From NCBI GenBank assembly GCA_916610825.1, contig OU744452.1, positions 7,224,021 to 7,288,020 of the forward strand: a stretch of 64,000 bases of DNA. The letters run 5' to 3'. The notes beneath the pieces were generated by a model, which ran no database searches, was not told the DNA's origin, and was given only the letters and a program-made list of their open reading frames with translations. The stretch is from Haliclystus octoradiatus (lineage: Eukaryota; Cnidaria; Staurozoa; Stauromedusae; Haliclystidae). A program made the position numbers and the translations under genes. Positions 53,663-64,000 of the stretch are shown here, in pieces (the stretch's first letter is position 1; each line of letters starts with the position of its first letter).

Positions 53663-56600
53663 ATATATACATGTATTTATCAGCTTTTATCTGAATCAAA
53701 TCATTGAATAAGAAATTGATTTTTTAAATCTTAATAATTCTCAAACACTCAATATATTTCAAAATGTGAGTTATGATATGATATATTAATATAGTACTTC
53801 TTAAAAATCTCTACCAAGCCACAGAGTTTTGACTGAAACAAGTCAGTTGCAGTGTATTTCGCTGGAAGTCGTCATACCATAAACAATTATATTGAAGCTT
53901 CAGAAAATATCAATTATCTGAATTCCATAAAACAATGTAAATATTTAACAATGCCTGAATGAACGATAGGCTTTTAATCAATTTAATTCAAACTTAAAAG
54001 CTACAAGTAGGCCTAACTGTAGTATAGTTCGGTGATAGCAAGAGCCAGTATATATGTTCTTGCCATCTTGAAGCAAGACCATACGCATTGAAGTTTGCAT
54101 CAGATCGGATTTACACAAAATTGATTACGGGTATGAATGTTGTAATGATCCGATTCCAATCCGATTTGAAGCAAAATGCCAATTAAAAATATAATCTGAT
54201 TCGAAACAAATAATTTCAGTCTCAGGCGCTTTAATCAGATATCTTTTAACTTGATGCTGGATATTCTACGTCAGGCACTTGGTTACTACTACTGTGATAA
54301 AATACAAAACTACCACACAGCAATAATAAATACCAGCATGAATAAATGTGACGTACTATAACTATATGCCGTATAGATGGTTTTGCTATAACAATAACTA
54401 TTGATATTCGAGACCCAATGGGCAGTGAGCACAATGAAGGCTAAACTGTATCTAATTTATTATTCAATGTACACATAGATAGCATAGATAGATTACAGGA
54501 ATTATATAGGGTGTTGACATGAGACAGTCACATACAGCACATCTTTAATACGCAGGTGCAAAATAAATGAGGCTTAAAACTTCCAGCGGTTAAATTTGTT
54601 ATTCACAACTAACATACTAACATATATGTGTACTTTGGAATGGTCAAATTCTTTAATTATTATATTTTCTTATTCGTAATTGACAATATTGTCACTTTAG
54701 TTTTACTTTCATTGTGGGTTTGATTTTGAACACGACCAAAAAGGTTGAAGGTTGTTCACTTTAATTATACCTGTCAGATATATATGACACTATGATAGTA
54801 AGATTAATGTGGGTTCTATTACAAATTTTATATTATAGAGGGTATGATTTCTTCATTACTCAGAAATTTGCTCTTGATGCTTTTAAGAAAGTTTCTTTTA
54901 AATTTTATTTCATTTTATTATTACAAAATATTTCATTAATTATTATCAAATGATTTTCACATAGATTTATCTTTGGTTGGTGCTACACAAATAAGTAGGC
55001 CTATTCCCCTATGAAAAATTTTTTCATGAACTATTCATGAATCTTAAATACAAGGCTGTTTTATACATTCTGGGCAGTAGTCACTTTTCTGAGAAGTTAT
55101 TTTAAATGTAGTTTTTCAATTTGAATAGGCCTTTCAAGAAGCATTAGAATAACTGTTATGTTGAGCCGTTTCAACTTTTCAAAGTGCAGTACTATGCATA
55201 ATGATCTTCATACTATACATTTATTTTTGTGCTGCTTTCAATTCTTCTTACTGACAATTTTTGCAGCCTTGATAGTTTGGGCTGAACGTAGCTATAGCAA
55301 CAATTCATTAATATTTATTTGTCCATTTAAAGCTCAAGAACTGTATCACAGCCTGCATTTTGCGTATAATTTTACAGATTAACCAAAGAGCAGCATACTG
55401 GGTGGCAGCCATGGGCCTTGTGAGAGGGTCAAAACAGACGGGAAAACTTGCACTAGCGCAAGTTGAATAGTGCACGTATCATTCAAACATGGCTTTGCCT
55501 TGCTTAGAATGTGTTTGTCGTAGAATGTTTTTGAAGTTTGCATGGTTGAAACATTCTTGAGCACGAGCTTTACTTAGCGTATACTTTATTTCTAATCATC
55601 GATAATATAAATGAGACCAATGCCATGTATCCTTGTTCAGTAGATTATGGAGGCAATCAAGGTGTTTTTGCATACTGTTGGTTCTCCCAGACATCAGCAC
55701 AGTATTCGAAATGATGGAAAACAAAGGCATCAAACAAAATCTTTCTTGTTTCTAGATGTAAACATCCAGTGATTCAAGTCAGTGAAACACTGGTAGTGAA
55801 ACTTACAACTGTTGCGTAGGAACGTTTTCTAATTGATGATTGGTAAATTGATAGTTGTTAAATGATTTCAATTAATTTTCGACAATACAGGAAAGAAAAA
55901 CTGCTCCATAATTATTGTTATCCTGTTTATAAATATATTTGTGAATAGGGCTAATTGACTGCCTTGAACAACGCACACTGAAAATACCCATGTGACAAGA
56001 GAGAGATTCAAAACTCAGAGGGGGTGTAAGAGAAGAGTTTCCAACAAAATCGGTACAAAATTAGAAGTGCATTTAATTGATTCTGAAGTGACTTAAAAGA
56101 AGGTAGTAGGAGAGACAGATTAGCTACAGGACTTGAGTAACAATGGCTTGAAAGGTTTTGATACAGCATTGTGCTGCCCAGGGTTGTACCCATGTAGCTT
56201 TTCTGCTACAGTATTCCAGGACCACGCCAAACACCTAGCCTTACTAAAATTGATTTGAAAACAATGGCCACATGCTCCTTTGCCAGAATTCATAGTGGTC
56301 ACCTCTATACAGCAGCCATCTGTCTACAGTGGTCACTCTTGGTATGCCTGAAATAGTATTTTCTATCTAATCAACCCTGTATATAAAGGCCACCTGCATA
56401 TAATGGTGTGATGGGATAATTTTGTTTCACTTCGCAGTTTACAATTTAAATTTAACCACATAAGCTTCAAGCTCATTTGCATGGGAATGAATGTCTGAAC
56501 AGCAGTCAAATTTATAATCAACTAATTGAACATTCACTCTACTATTGAGCTACCAGTCTACATTGATCAATTTATCAACCTCTCATAGCTGGCTGCTATA

Positions 56601-57619
56601 CACAGATTTCAACTGTATCTATTTCTAAACTTCAACCCATCATTTTGATATTTGCATGAAGAACATCAATTTTCATAAATGTATGATATTTTTAGTAAAG
56701 AGTACACACACAGAAGTAGGTCCTATACGAATTATAAACCATCCCTCTATTGTTTCGTGACTTCTGCCAAGGCATGTTAGGGGCATATTTGATATTAAAA
56801 TGTTAACATTTCTCTTTGCCGATTACTAGGCTTAATCTAAAAAACATATGTTCGCGTACAGTCGAGCTCTCAGCCTCCAGTATGAAATGAGAATCCGATG
56901 CTATTTGAAAGATATATAACATCAAGCAGGAACATGTCTAACATAATTTTCTAGGAGGTATAGTTTAATATCACGAAACATCCTGATGAAGATTACCGAT
57001 GTTGCTTATTTTAATTACCTTGACTGATCACCTCAGAATGCTGTCTCTTCAACTTTGTAGGGGCCTACTCTTTATAAATCAAATATTAGCTTAGCCTATA
57101 ATCTTGTAGATTGTCCATTAGTTATTTGTTGTGTAAGTATCTCATATTGATGCATATACACACATGTTGATACATATTAATTAATAATTATTATATGCAA
57201 GGTGTAAAGCATTATGACAAAGTAATCGTCCCAAAAGCCACAATTATCCGGTTTCTGCAAGTTGTTAAGCATCCATTTATCAACTGGGCTATATCCACAG
57301 TGGAACACTTTATCAGAGGATTTTGTTCTGCAAGTAGCCTACATTTCTATGATTTTAAACAGAAATTACAAACATCTTCTGGCTCAGTGTTGCAAAGTCT
57401 ACAATACAAATAGATAAGCTTGTTTACTATTTCAGATACGTTGTTTTGAAAAACAATAATTTTTAGTTTTCAACTGAGTTGAGATACTGTATACAAGGTC
57501 GTGGTGTGTGCTTGTGTGTAGTGGTTTGTGTGTACTGGCCAAAAGCTCTTCCTATATATATATGACTATTATGTCGCTCAAATGTTAGCGTTTTTATAAT
57601 TTAATAAATACTATATCAG
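53663..57619. other. interior of the long inverted-repeat structure; no gene recognised
   Basis: Only short frames occur. The plus ORF at 55158-55382 has a hydrophobic run (FLCCFQFFLLTIFAALIVWA) but no splice or domain support. A degenerate GGTCAC/GGCCACCTG repeat lies at 56285-56405. Confidence 0.4.
56285..56405. repeat. degenerate GTGGTCAC.. / GGCCACCTG minisatellite
   Basis: ATAGTGGTCACCTCTATACA, CTACAGTGGTCACTCTTGGT and TATATAAAGGCCACCTGCAT repeat at irregular 20-50-bp spacing. This is the same theme as 41265-41340 on the other strand. Confidence 0.4.
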
Positions 57620-58895
57620 ATCATAGACAGTGGATCACTAAGCTTATCTATCATCAGTTAGTACCTTAGTCCTTACTTGATTGACTGAGCTCCTTTCCTT
57701 ACTTTCCAAATTAATGTTTAAGACTACGACTTATAGCATAATGCGGGTATCAGTGGCTTTCCGGGGGAGTGACCCCCGTTTTTTTCAAAATAACCTGTGC
57801 AAAAGTCAATTAACCCCCTGGGGTATGGGGTAATAATTTCTAATAATCCCACTCCCCCAGTGACAAAAAGATATTGAAAATGATGATTTTTTTAAATTTT
57901 CTTACAAAAGATTCAACAACAATACTCAGATAATTACACAATTGTACAAAACTTGTTATAATTTTATTATAATATCAAAATTTCATGTGTTGGAGATAGG
58001 CATATTCGAATATTAAAGATTACATGTCAAATCAAAAAGGGCAGTTGAAAAATTGCCAATGAAGTTTCCTCAAAAAACAACAGCTTCCCATGAGAAATAC
58101 GAATGAAGAAACGAGACGCATTCAGATCAAAATTGCGGAAACTTTGGAAAAAAGCCGCTGAACAGCAATACAAATCCCGTGGGTTATCCCCTGGGGTGAT
58201 TTTTTGTTTTTGCAAAACGTAGAAAACCCCCCTCTCTCAGGGGAACATGTTCTCTAGCAAATCTCAACCAATCTGCCTGGGTTCCCCGGGGGTCACCCCC
58301 CCCCCCCCCGGTAAAGACGCTGATACCCGCAAAGGAAGGCTATGAGCTATGACTGTAGACAAAGAATAGCAAGCCTATATTATATAGTTTATTCATGTTT
58401 TGATATTATCATATCTTACTATTCAAAGCTGAGTTAGCTTACATCATACTTCATGTTAATTTTTCAAATATTTTCCCTTACCCTCTCCAATTCTCAATCA
58501 TAGATATTTAAAAATGCATCGTAGGCTACTCTGTTCGTTGATCAGTAACAACGTAGACGAGCAAATGGTTATTCAATATTACATCAACTGTATTGGAATT
58601 CTACGATGACTAGGATAATAACTTCGTAATTCACACGAATAAATTATATGACGATGGCTATTTTCGGAAGCTGTTAATTTGAAACTTTAATCTCGTTACT
58701 TTCGGACAAAGACGGCCATTTTTCTGGCCGCCGTCAGAAATCTCAAAGTAAAGTTGAGTTTGAAATACAAATCAAACCGAAGTACAGTCAATCGTGCGAG
58801 ATTCAGATTTAATTCAGATGTGGCCAAAATATCAGACGGGACTGGGTGCTACTGCGCATGACTCCGTGCAGCCTGTTGAATATTCTGTTTACCAA
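57620..58895. repeat. right inverted-repeat arm (with inserted element)
   Basis: Mirror of the left arm. The homology is interrupted between CGACTTATAGCATAAT (57742) and AAAGGAAGG (58331), exactly at the ends of the GC-rich TIR element. Confidence 0.6.
57743..58330. mobile_element. 588-bp MITE with GCGGGTATCAG terminal inverted repeats
   Basis: GCGGGTATCAG at 57743-57753 and CTGATACCCGC at 58320-58330 are perfect inverted repeats. They are followed inward by G/C runs (CCGGGGGAGTGACCCCCG; CCCCGGGGGTCACCC and a long C-run). The empty site is documented by the left arm of the surrounding inverted repeat. No ORF of note. The target duplication is not obvious. Confidence 0.65.
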
Positions 58896-59375
58896 TGCAG
58901 ATGGGAATAATATAAAGTGTTGATAAGATATAATAATTCAATTGCTAACAGTGATTGGAATAACAAATTGATAAATTAATTTAAAATATTCAAAATTATC
59001 AGTTCCGTTGATAGCTTCATTGTTTCTTTTCTCCTTTCTTGTTACTCCTTTCCTATCAAGGGCATATTTGAGAGAGCGTGTCACAATTGCTTTCACATTA
59101 TTTTCAGAGGCACCACTATCTTGCTTTATTGCGCTTTCTAAAAACATATCATCAAAGCATATGATTCAAATTAAAGATTGAAGTGTTTTATTTTTTTACG
59201 ATTAATTATGTCTCATATGTTTGTTTAACTCATGAAGAATCATCCCATAAATGTTCGTTTTGTTCAAACCGAACTTCCTGCTGGTGCCATTCAAATTCAT
59301 CAAAGACATGACACCATTGGTCAGTAATCTGGTTACCAGTCGTATCGTCCATTTGGGACGTCGTCCATTTACAAG

Positions 59376-59445
59376 AACGTCCAGTCATAGGTCATAACGT
59401 TCAGTGGTAGGTAATAACGTCTGGTCCTAGGTTATATCGTCCAGT
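59376..59445. repeat. 20-bp minisatellite, about 3.5 units
   Basis: Units: AACGTCCAGTCATAGGTCAT (59376), AACGTTCAGTGGTAGGTAAT (59396), AACGTCTGGTCCTAGGTTAT (59416) and a partial ATCGTCCAG (59436). Related CGTCCATTT strings lie just before it. Confidence 0.75.
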
Positions 59446-59639
59446 TTATTAATATACTGTGGTAATGCCTTGTGTCTGCAAGGAATATTATGCTTGTTAA
59501 ACTAGCTTGGAATAGTGACTTTGATATAGATATAGACGATAAATAGATGCAGGCTAAGAGAGACAGGGGTAGATGTAGGATAGATACAGACAACAAAAAG
59601 TGAGACCAAGACAGTAAGCAAACAGATTCCTTCAGGTAA

Positions 59640-60949
59640 TGTGGTGGCTTTGAAAAAAGCCGGTTTGAATTTTCAGCAGTGACATTTGACTGGCGAAGAA
59701 TGAAGCTCTTCAGAATATTGCTTTTAATGACGTGGCGATTGAGAGCACCATGCCATCCCTCTACATCATTGTTGCTTCTGACCACTTGATTGAAGACACT
59801 ACATGATGACGGACTGAATGCTTCGTTTTCTATCCACTGGCTTCGGACATAGCTGCATAAACGGAATAATAAAAAATTAATTTATGTATGAGATAGCACA
59901 TGTAACAACAATAGTCTTAACTATGAATATAAAATTTAATATTGGCAATCGAATAGTGCTCGATACTAGTAAATAGCAGAGTGTAAATAGTAAAATAACA
60001 TTATGTATTACGTATTTCTAGTGAGTCACATGTTATTTCATTTTTTTTTCATTTGACAATTTCATGCTTACTTTCAAATGACTATGACATAAGCTAAATT
60101 ACCTCATTAGCTCCTTCAACTTTTCTGTTGTTGCCAAGGCTTCGAGCCTGGTGAAAGCCGCAGTGATGTATTCCTGTGGCAAATAAGGCAGCGCAGGGAT
60201 CTTCTTACATAGTTATTTTGTTCCAATGTCATGCCTGTATGCAGATGCCAGACCAGTTGATTGAATTTTACGCCAAATACACTGACTCCAGTGAAACGAA
60301 CATCCCCGAATGGATACATCAGGGAAAACTCTCGGGATGGCTGTCCACGCAGCCTTTTCAAAGTCCATAACCACTTCAGCGACATTCTGGGTAACCGTCA
60401 GACTCTTTAGCTCCTTCAACACCTTCTTGTAATCCCTCTTCCCTCTTGATGACATAAGGATAAAGGCCAATGGAGCTTGCTTGACACAGTCACTACTGCG
60501 GACGAAGAAATGGACGGACATGAGTAGGGTAAATGGTGCTTTGACAACCTAAAATAGATGAATATATTAATTTACAATAGTGGGCAAATACTTGATAAAA
60601 ATGCGCATCTACACGCCGTTAACTAATCATGTGCTAGATCTCAAACAGAGTTGTTAAAAATAATATTTCTGATATACAATACAATCATGTAAACGGACGG
60701 GGATCTATAATGATCGTTTACCTTGAATGTGCCATCAATGTACCAGGTTTTTGAAGATGACAAGAGCCTGATCATATTGTCCGTTGCAAAAATAAGATGC
60801 CTGCTCTCAACAACTTTTATGTCCGCCCTCAGAAACTGCGACGGTATATGACTTTCATCTACCACAAAATCTACATCTTTTGGTTCGTCTGGGCGTTTCA
60901 ATTGACGATGCCTATTTGCTGCCGTGGCCAGATGAGATGGTTTATCCAA
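59640..60949 (-). pseudogene. MULE-like transposase gene with two spliceosomal introns, nonsense-broken
   Basis: Minus strand. The first visible exon ends at 60722 with HLIFATDNMIRLLSSSKTWY and IDGTFK (first catalytic Asp region), donor CAAG|GTAAAC. Intron 60549-60721 (173 bp) ends TTTTAG. The second exon (60103-60548) has PLAFILMSSRGKRDY, VAEVVMDFEKAAWTAIPRVF (second Asp and Glu area) and GCSFHWSQCIWRKIQSTGLA, then TAA at 60213-60215, then still-recognisable sequence (KKIPALPYLPQEYITAAFTR). Its phase-2 donor matches the third exon, which starts at 59852 after TTTATGCAG with SYVRSQWIENEAF and RSNNDVEGWHGALNRH, a hallmark of animal MULE-type proteins. Intron 2 is 59853-60102 (250 bp). The 5' part (often FLYWCH-bearing in such proteins) is missing, because the Gypsy relic begins there. 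Confidence 0.7.
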
Positions 60950-60964
60950 TTATCATTTCAGAAT

Positions 60965-62260
60965 CCAACTAAATGTCCTGCTCACGGCGAATCATGCCGA
61001 AAATGCAATGTAAAATATCATTTTTCAAACGTATGCAAATCAAAAATTTCAAAGCAAGTAAATACTGTAGAAGGATGCCAAAGTGGTAGTAAAAATGATT
61101 CTAATGAAGCTGTAGACATTCGTATTTCAACTCAATTGGAATTAAATCTCTCTCTGCAAAATCAAACAAGCGTCGACACATAAAAAAGTAATGTAGACGG
61201 TATCGCCCTAACGAAGGCACCCGTACCACTTCTCTATTTCTAGTTGAGTGGCTTTTTTCGCTAAGAGCAATGATTTTAAACGCTCTTTTTTGATCTCAGC
61301 TGCGACACTGCAGATCAATTTTAACAGATTTCATGGCCGACAGGTCTCGATTGTCAATGCGCAACGATATGCCGCTGCTACTCACAATGTAATTCCCACT
61401 GGATCATTCCATCTGACATCCTCAGATTGTATTCATTTGATGTTTCAGATAAAGTCAAGGCTGAGTTGACTTTCAGGGGATTTGAACCACAGTCGATCAG
61501 ATATGATCCGATCTGAAGCTCGGTTTCTCTGCCGTCTGAGCTAATCCTCCTATCATGGTGACAAAACATGGTGACAATCAAGATTCAGAATAAAGATGTA
61601 TTAACGAAAGCGGACACAGGTGCTGATGCTACAGTCATACCATACTCGCTATACAAAAGCTGACTAATAAGCAACTTAAGCCAAAAAAGCAGACACTAGA
61701 AGGTTGGATGTCAATAAAACCTGTTAATCCAGAGGATGTGTTACATTAGAGACAGCATATTTGAATCGCACAATTCCATTAAAATATATTGTTGTCAAGG
61801 GTGAATTTACTCCTTTATTCGGATGTGATGCCTGCCTAGATCTGGAAGTTGTGGGTTTACTCGCATACCATTTGGCATTTCTCCTGCGCCAGTAATAAAT
61901 CAACGAGAGATGGAGAGATTATTTGAAGGTATAGCAGTAAAAATTATTGTCAGTGATTTCATAATATTTGGACGAAATATTGACGCCCTTTATGAAAACA
62001 TTAAACTCGTGCTTCAAAGAAGTCGAGAAATTGGAATAAACTTTGATCCAAAGAAGATTAAACTAAGAGTACAAGAAGTTAACCATGTTGGTCATCTGCT
62101 GACCCCGAATGGACTAAAGCCTGATCCAAGAAAATTGGAAGCAATCAACAGAATGCCACCTCCTACAGACAAATATGGTGTACTGCGTTTAATGGGAACG
62201 ATCAATTATTTGGATAAATTCACCCAAAGCAGTAAAATTTTAGATCAAGCTCATACAAAC
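60965..62260 (+). mobile_element. Ty3/Gypsy relic (gag knuckle, protease, RT), split by a SINE
   Basis: Gag end: CPAHGESCRKCNVKYHFSNV then C (about 60978-61040), a gag-type zinc knuckle. After the SINE, the frame resumes with IKIQNKDVLTKADTGADATV (DTGA retropepsin site, about 61567-61640). Beyond frameshifts and missing RT sequence, TRIPFGISPAPVINQREMER appears, then IIVSDFIIFGRNID, where the usual DD of the RT active site is SD, then VNHVGHLLTPNGLKPDPRKL and GTINYLDKF. The element is internally deleted and inactive, and no LTRs were found. It is unrelated in sequence style to the 12.7-17.4 kb element. Confidence 0.7.
61182..61552 (-). mobile_element. tRNA-derived SINE (copy 2)
   Basis: Reverse complement of the 25322-25690 family. 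On the minus strand it starts AGGAGGATTAGCTCAGACGG (A-box), has B-box TGTGGTTCAAATCCCC, the conserved body with CGTTGCGCATTGACAATCGA and GCGTTTAAAATCATTGCTCT, and ends ATACCGTCTACATTACTTTT. It lies between the gag and protease regions of the Gypsy relic, so it inserted after that element. Confidence 0.8.
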
Positions 62261-62369
62261 ATGGCTAGTTCTACAAAACAGGACCATGTGGTGTTAGGAG
62301 TCTGGGAACTACAATGGCTTAATATGCTAATTTATGCTAGTTATTATCAAAGCCTATATGTAGATTAAT

Positions 62370-64000
62370 AATAATAATAATAGTATGTCATCTATCACAA
62401 AAAGAAGCACCATTGTTTATGTGAGCATTTTGATTCATAATTGCAACAGGTAGATACAATAGAGATATTTTTAAAATGAATATTATGGCAAAGTATACAA
62501 GTAATGGACAATAAGCAGTGAAACCTGCTAATACTTCTTTGTATTTATAGTCACTAGACTCTACTATGAAAAATTAATTAATGGATTAACTGGAATAATC
62601 ATACCTCGGGTTGCGAACAAAGCGACACGGACACCCCGGGTCGCGCTTTTTGATCAAAATATTTACGAAAATACATGTATTTTTTATACAAAATATGGAA
62701 TTAAGCAAAGCATGGTCTTTCTTTTCAGGCAAAACGGATTCGAATCAATTTATCAAGTCAATAGAATATATTAAGAACTTACTTTATAATTTTCAGAATT
62801 GAGCGCTGCAAAGTTTGTCAAAGATTTCCCATTTTTTATTTGTTACTGTAATTTCAATACGAAGGTAACTCCACAAATATTAATTTAAGTATATTTCGAA
62901 ACAATCCCAAAATGAATATATCAAGAACGCACGTCATTTGAAAGATTGGAATTTTCTGCATCGTTTATAGTAAGTTCCAAGACATAATCCGAATCAATCA
63001 CCGCTGCATGTGACTTTTAAGAATCGACACGTACTAAACCTTGTTAATTTCTTTATTTTGATGCTAGATTTGTAACAGATAATGCAAGGTAATTTTCTTG
63101 AAACTCCGAGGCAGATCTATTTTTCTTATCATCACAAAGCCGAAATTTTACGAAAATATACATATTGTCCTTTTGATTAAGCCTCTTATCTAGCTATATC
63201 AACCTCAATTCAGTTTAAAAAATCAAGATTTTGAAATTTGCTTGCTATGATTTTTCGGAGGTAAAAACACATATATTTCTTCCAGAAATTGGAGAAATAA
63301 ACTACAGGTATAAAGAAATGTTTAGCAACCTATGAAAATCATAAAGTTCTACTAAATATGTTGTAAACTGAAGTAAAACGCTAATGGTTTGAAAATGCTC
63401 AAATTAGATTTGAACAAAAACACAAAAGATTGCGCATGCTCAGTACAGGATAAAGTAAAGTACGCAACCCGTATAAATACTACTATTACTGTTTCCATTA
63501 TCATTAAAGGCCAGTAGCGAAGTGTTTCGCAAATTGAATTGAGCGCCACAAATTTTCAAGTTAGAACTCAAAAACTGAAATAATCGATTTTACCGTTCAT
63601 AATATACAATAAGAAACATGAAGTCTTTCGTATAAATTTCTATATTCCAGAGAATGTTGTGATATTGGATCTATTCGACTTAGTCTCTATTTAGGATTTA
63701 TCATTCATATAAGTAATCAAGTTTAACATTATTTGTGATAACGAAGTACCTTTTCCCACCAATTTATTGGGTTTTCAACATTCTTCTCTGATCATTGTAC
63801 GCCAGATACTGTTGACTCAAATGAATCTGTTTTCAACATCCTGCGTAGCGAATGGGTATGCTTAAACTGTTACAATCTGCTTAAAGTATACTATTATCGT
63901 GATACGGGGGTTAACAGTCAGACCAATGGAGTAGCTGCATGCCGATTTGGGGGACAATGGCATGCTCCCCTGGAAAATTCTTACTTCAAGGTACTTTTTA
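62370..64000. other. no gene recognised
   Basis: (TAA)n at 62367-62381, then AT-rich sequence. The last 60 bases carry GGGGGACAATGGCATGCTCC and CCTGGAAAATTC, probably the edge of another copy of the GGGGGCATGC repeat seen near 11540 and 34580. Confidence 0.4.

Larger units (their letters stand above)
53062..58895. mobile_element. 5.8-kb structure bounded by long inverted repeats
   Basis: The left arm (about 53062-53662) is the reverse complement of the right arm (about 57620-58895). Shared blocks include AACAGGCTGCACGGAGTCATGC, GATATTTTGGCCACATCT, CAATCGTGCGAGAT.. and GTGATCCACTGTCTAT, in mirrored order. The right arm is longer because a 588-bp element (57743-58330) sits inside it. The roughly 4-kb interior contains no transposase or other domain I recognise, so the structure is either a non-autonomous TIR/fold-back transposon or an inverted segmental duplication. 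Confidence 0.6.

Noticed and set aside
55158-55382. small membrane protein candidate
   Set aside because: One hydrophobic run only. No splice sites, no second feature, and it lies within an inverted-repeat structure rich in random ORFs.
59432-59639. tail of the ORF after the third MULE exon's recognisable part
   Set aside because: The sequence after about 59640 becomes hydrophobic and low-complexity, with no match to the expected transposase C-terminus, so it was left out of the gene.
1-64000. CRISPR array or prokaryotic operon
   Set aside because: Spaced direct repeats of CRISPR type are absent. Introns, LINEs and LTR elements show this is eukaryotic DNA.

Overview
This is an AT-rich eukaryotic window with spliced genes, many nested transposable-element copies and long non-coding stretches. 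No bacterial features are present. The repeat set (L2/CR1-type and other non-LTR elements, Ty3/Gypsy elements, a MULE-like transposase, a tRNA-derived SINE, fold-back DNA elements) and the recurrent palindrome TAGGCCTA fit an invertebrate metazoan, perhaps a non-vertebrate deuterostome such as a tunicate. That placement is inference and weak.

Host-like genes. (1) On the minus strand at 740-1102 there is a signal-peptide exon of a small Cys-rich secreted protein (PAN/Apple-like). (2) On the minus strand at 3787-4287 one reading frame of 166 codons is broken by a single TGA. It looks like a recently decayed secreted-protein exon. (3) The main gene runs on the plus strand from a CRE/TATA promoter (23704-23784) through eight proposed exons to a stop at 41696. 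All seven junctions have GT/AG ends and compatible phases, and they give a predicted 410-aa, Ser/Thr-rich, coiled-coil-like protein that I cannot name. (4) Two nearly identical 190-aa single-pass membrane proteins lie in a large inverted duplication (45010-45661 plus, 46180-46831 minus).

Mobile DNA. From about 8.2 to 12.7 kb (perhaps beyond 17.4 kb) an old L2/CR1-type LINE on the minus strand is cut by a non-autonomous LTR element (9024-11276), an unclassified repeat, and a nearly complete Ty3/Gypsy-like element (12702-17388) with 368-bp LTRs. That element has gag, protease, RT, RNase H and integrase, and its pol frame is broken by two TGA codons. A second LINE with a PHD-type zinc finger upstream of its RT decays across 18120-20640 (minus). 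The introns of the main gene hold a tRNA-derived SINE (25322-25690), a TIR element with a nested palindrome (31378-34320), a LINE 3' end and short inverted-repeat elements. A miniature LTR element with apparently identical LTRs (TRIM-like) sits at 47975-49241. A 5.8-kb structure bounded by about 600-bp inverted repeats occupies 53062-58895. At the right end a MULE-like transposase pseudogene (minus, two recognisable introns) abuts a Gypsy relic that is itself split by a second copy of the SINE.

All homology statements come from motif recognition by eye. No search, alignment program or splice predictor was run, and identity counts were made by hand.
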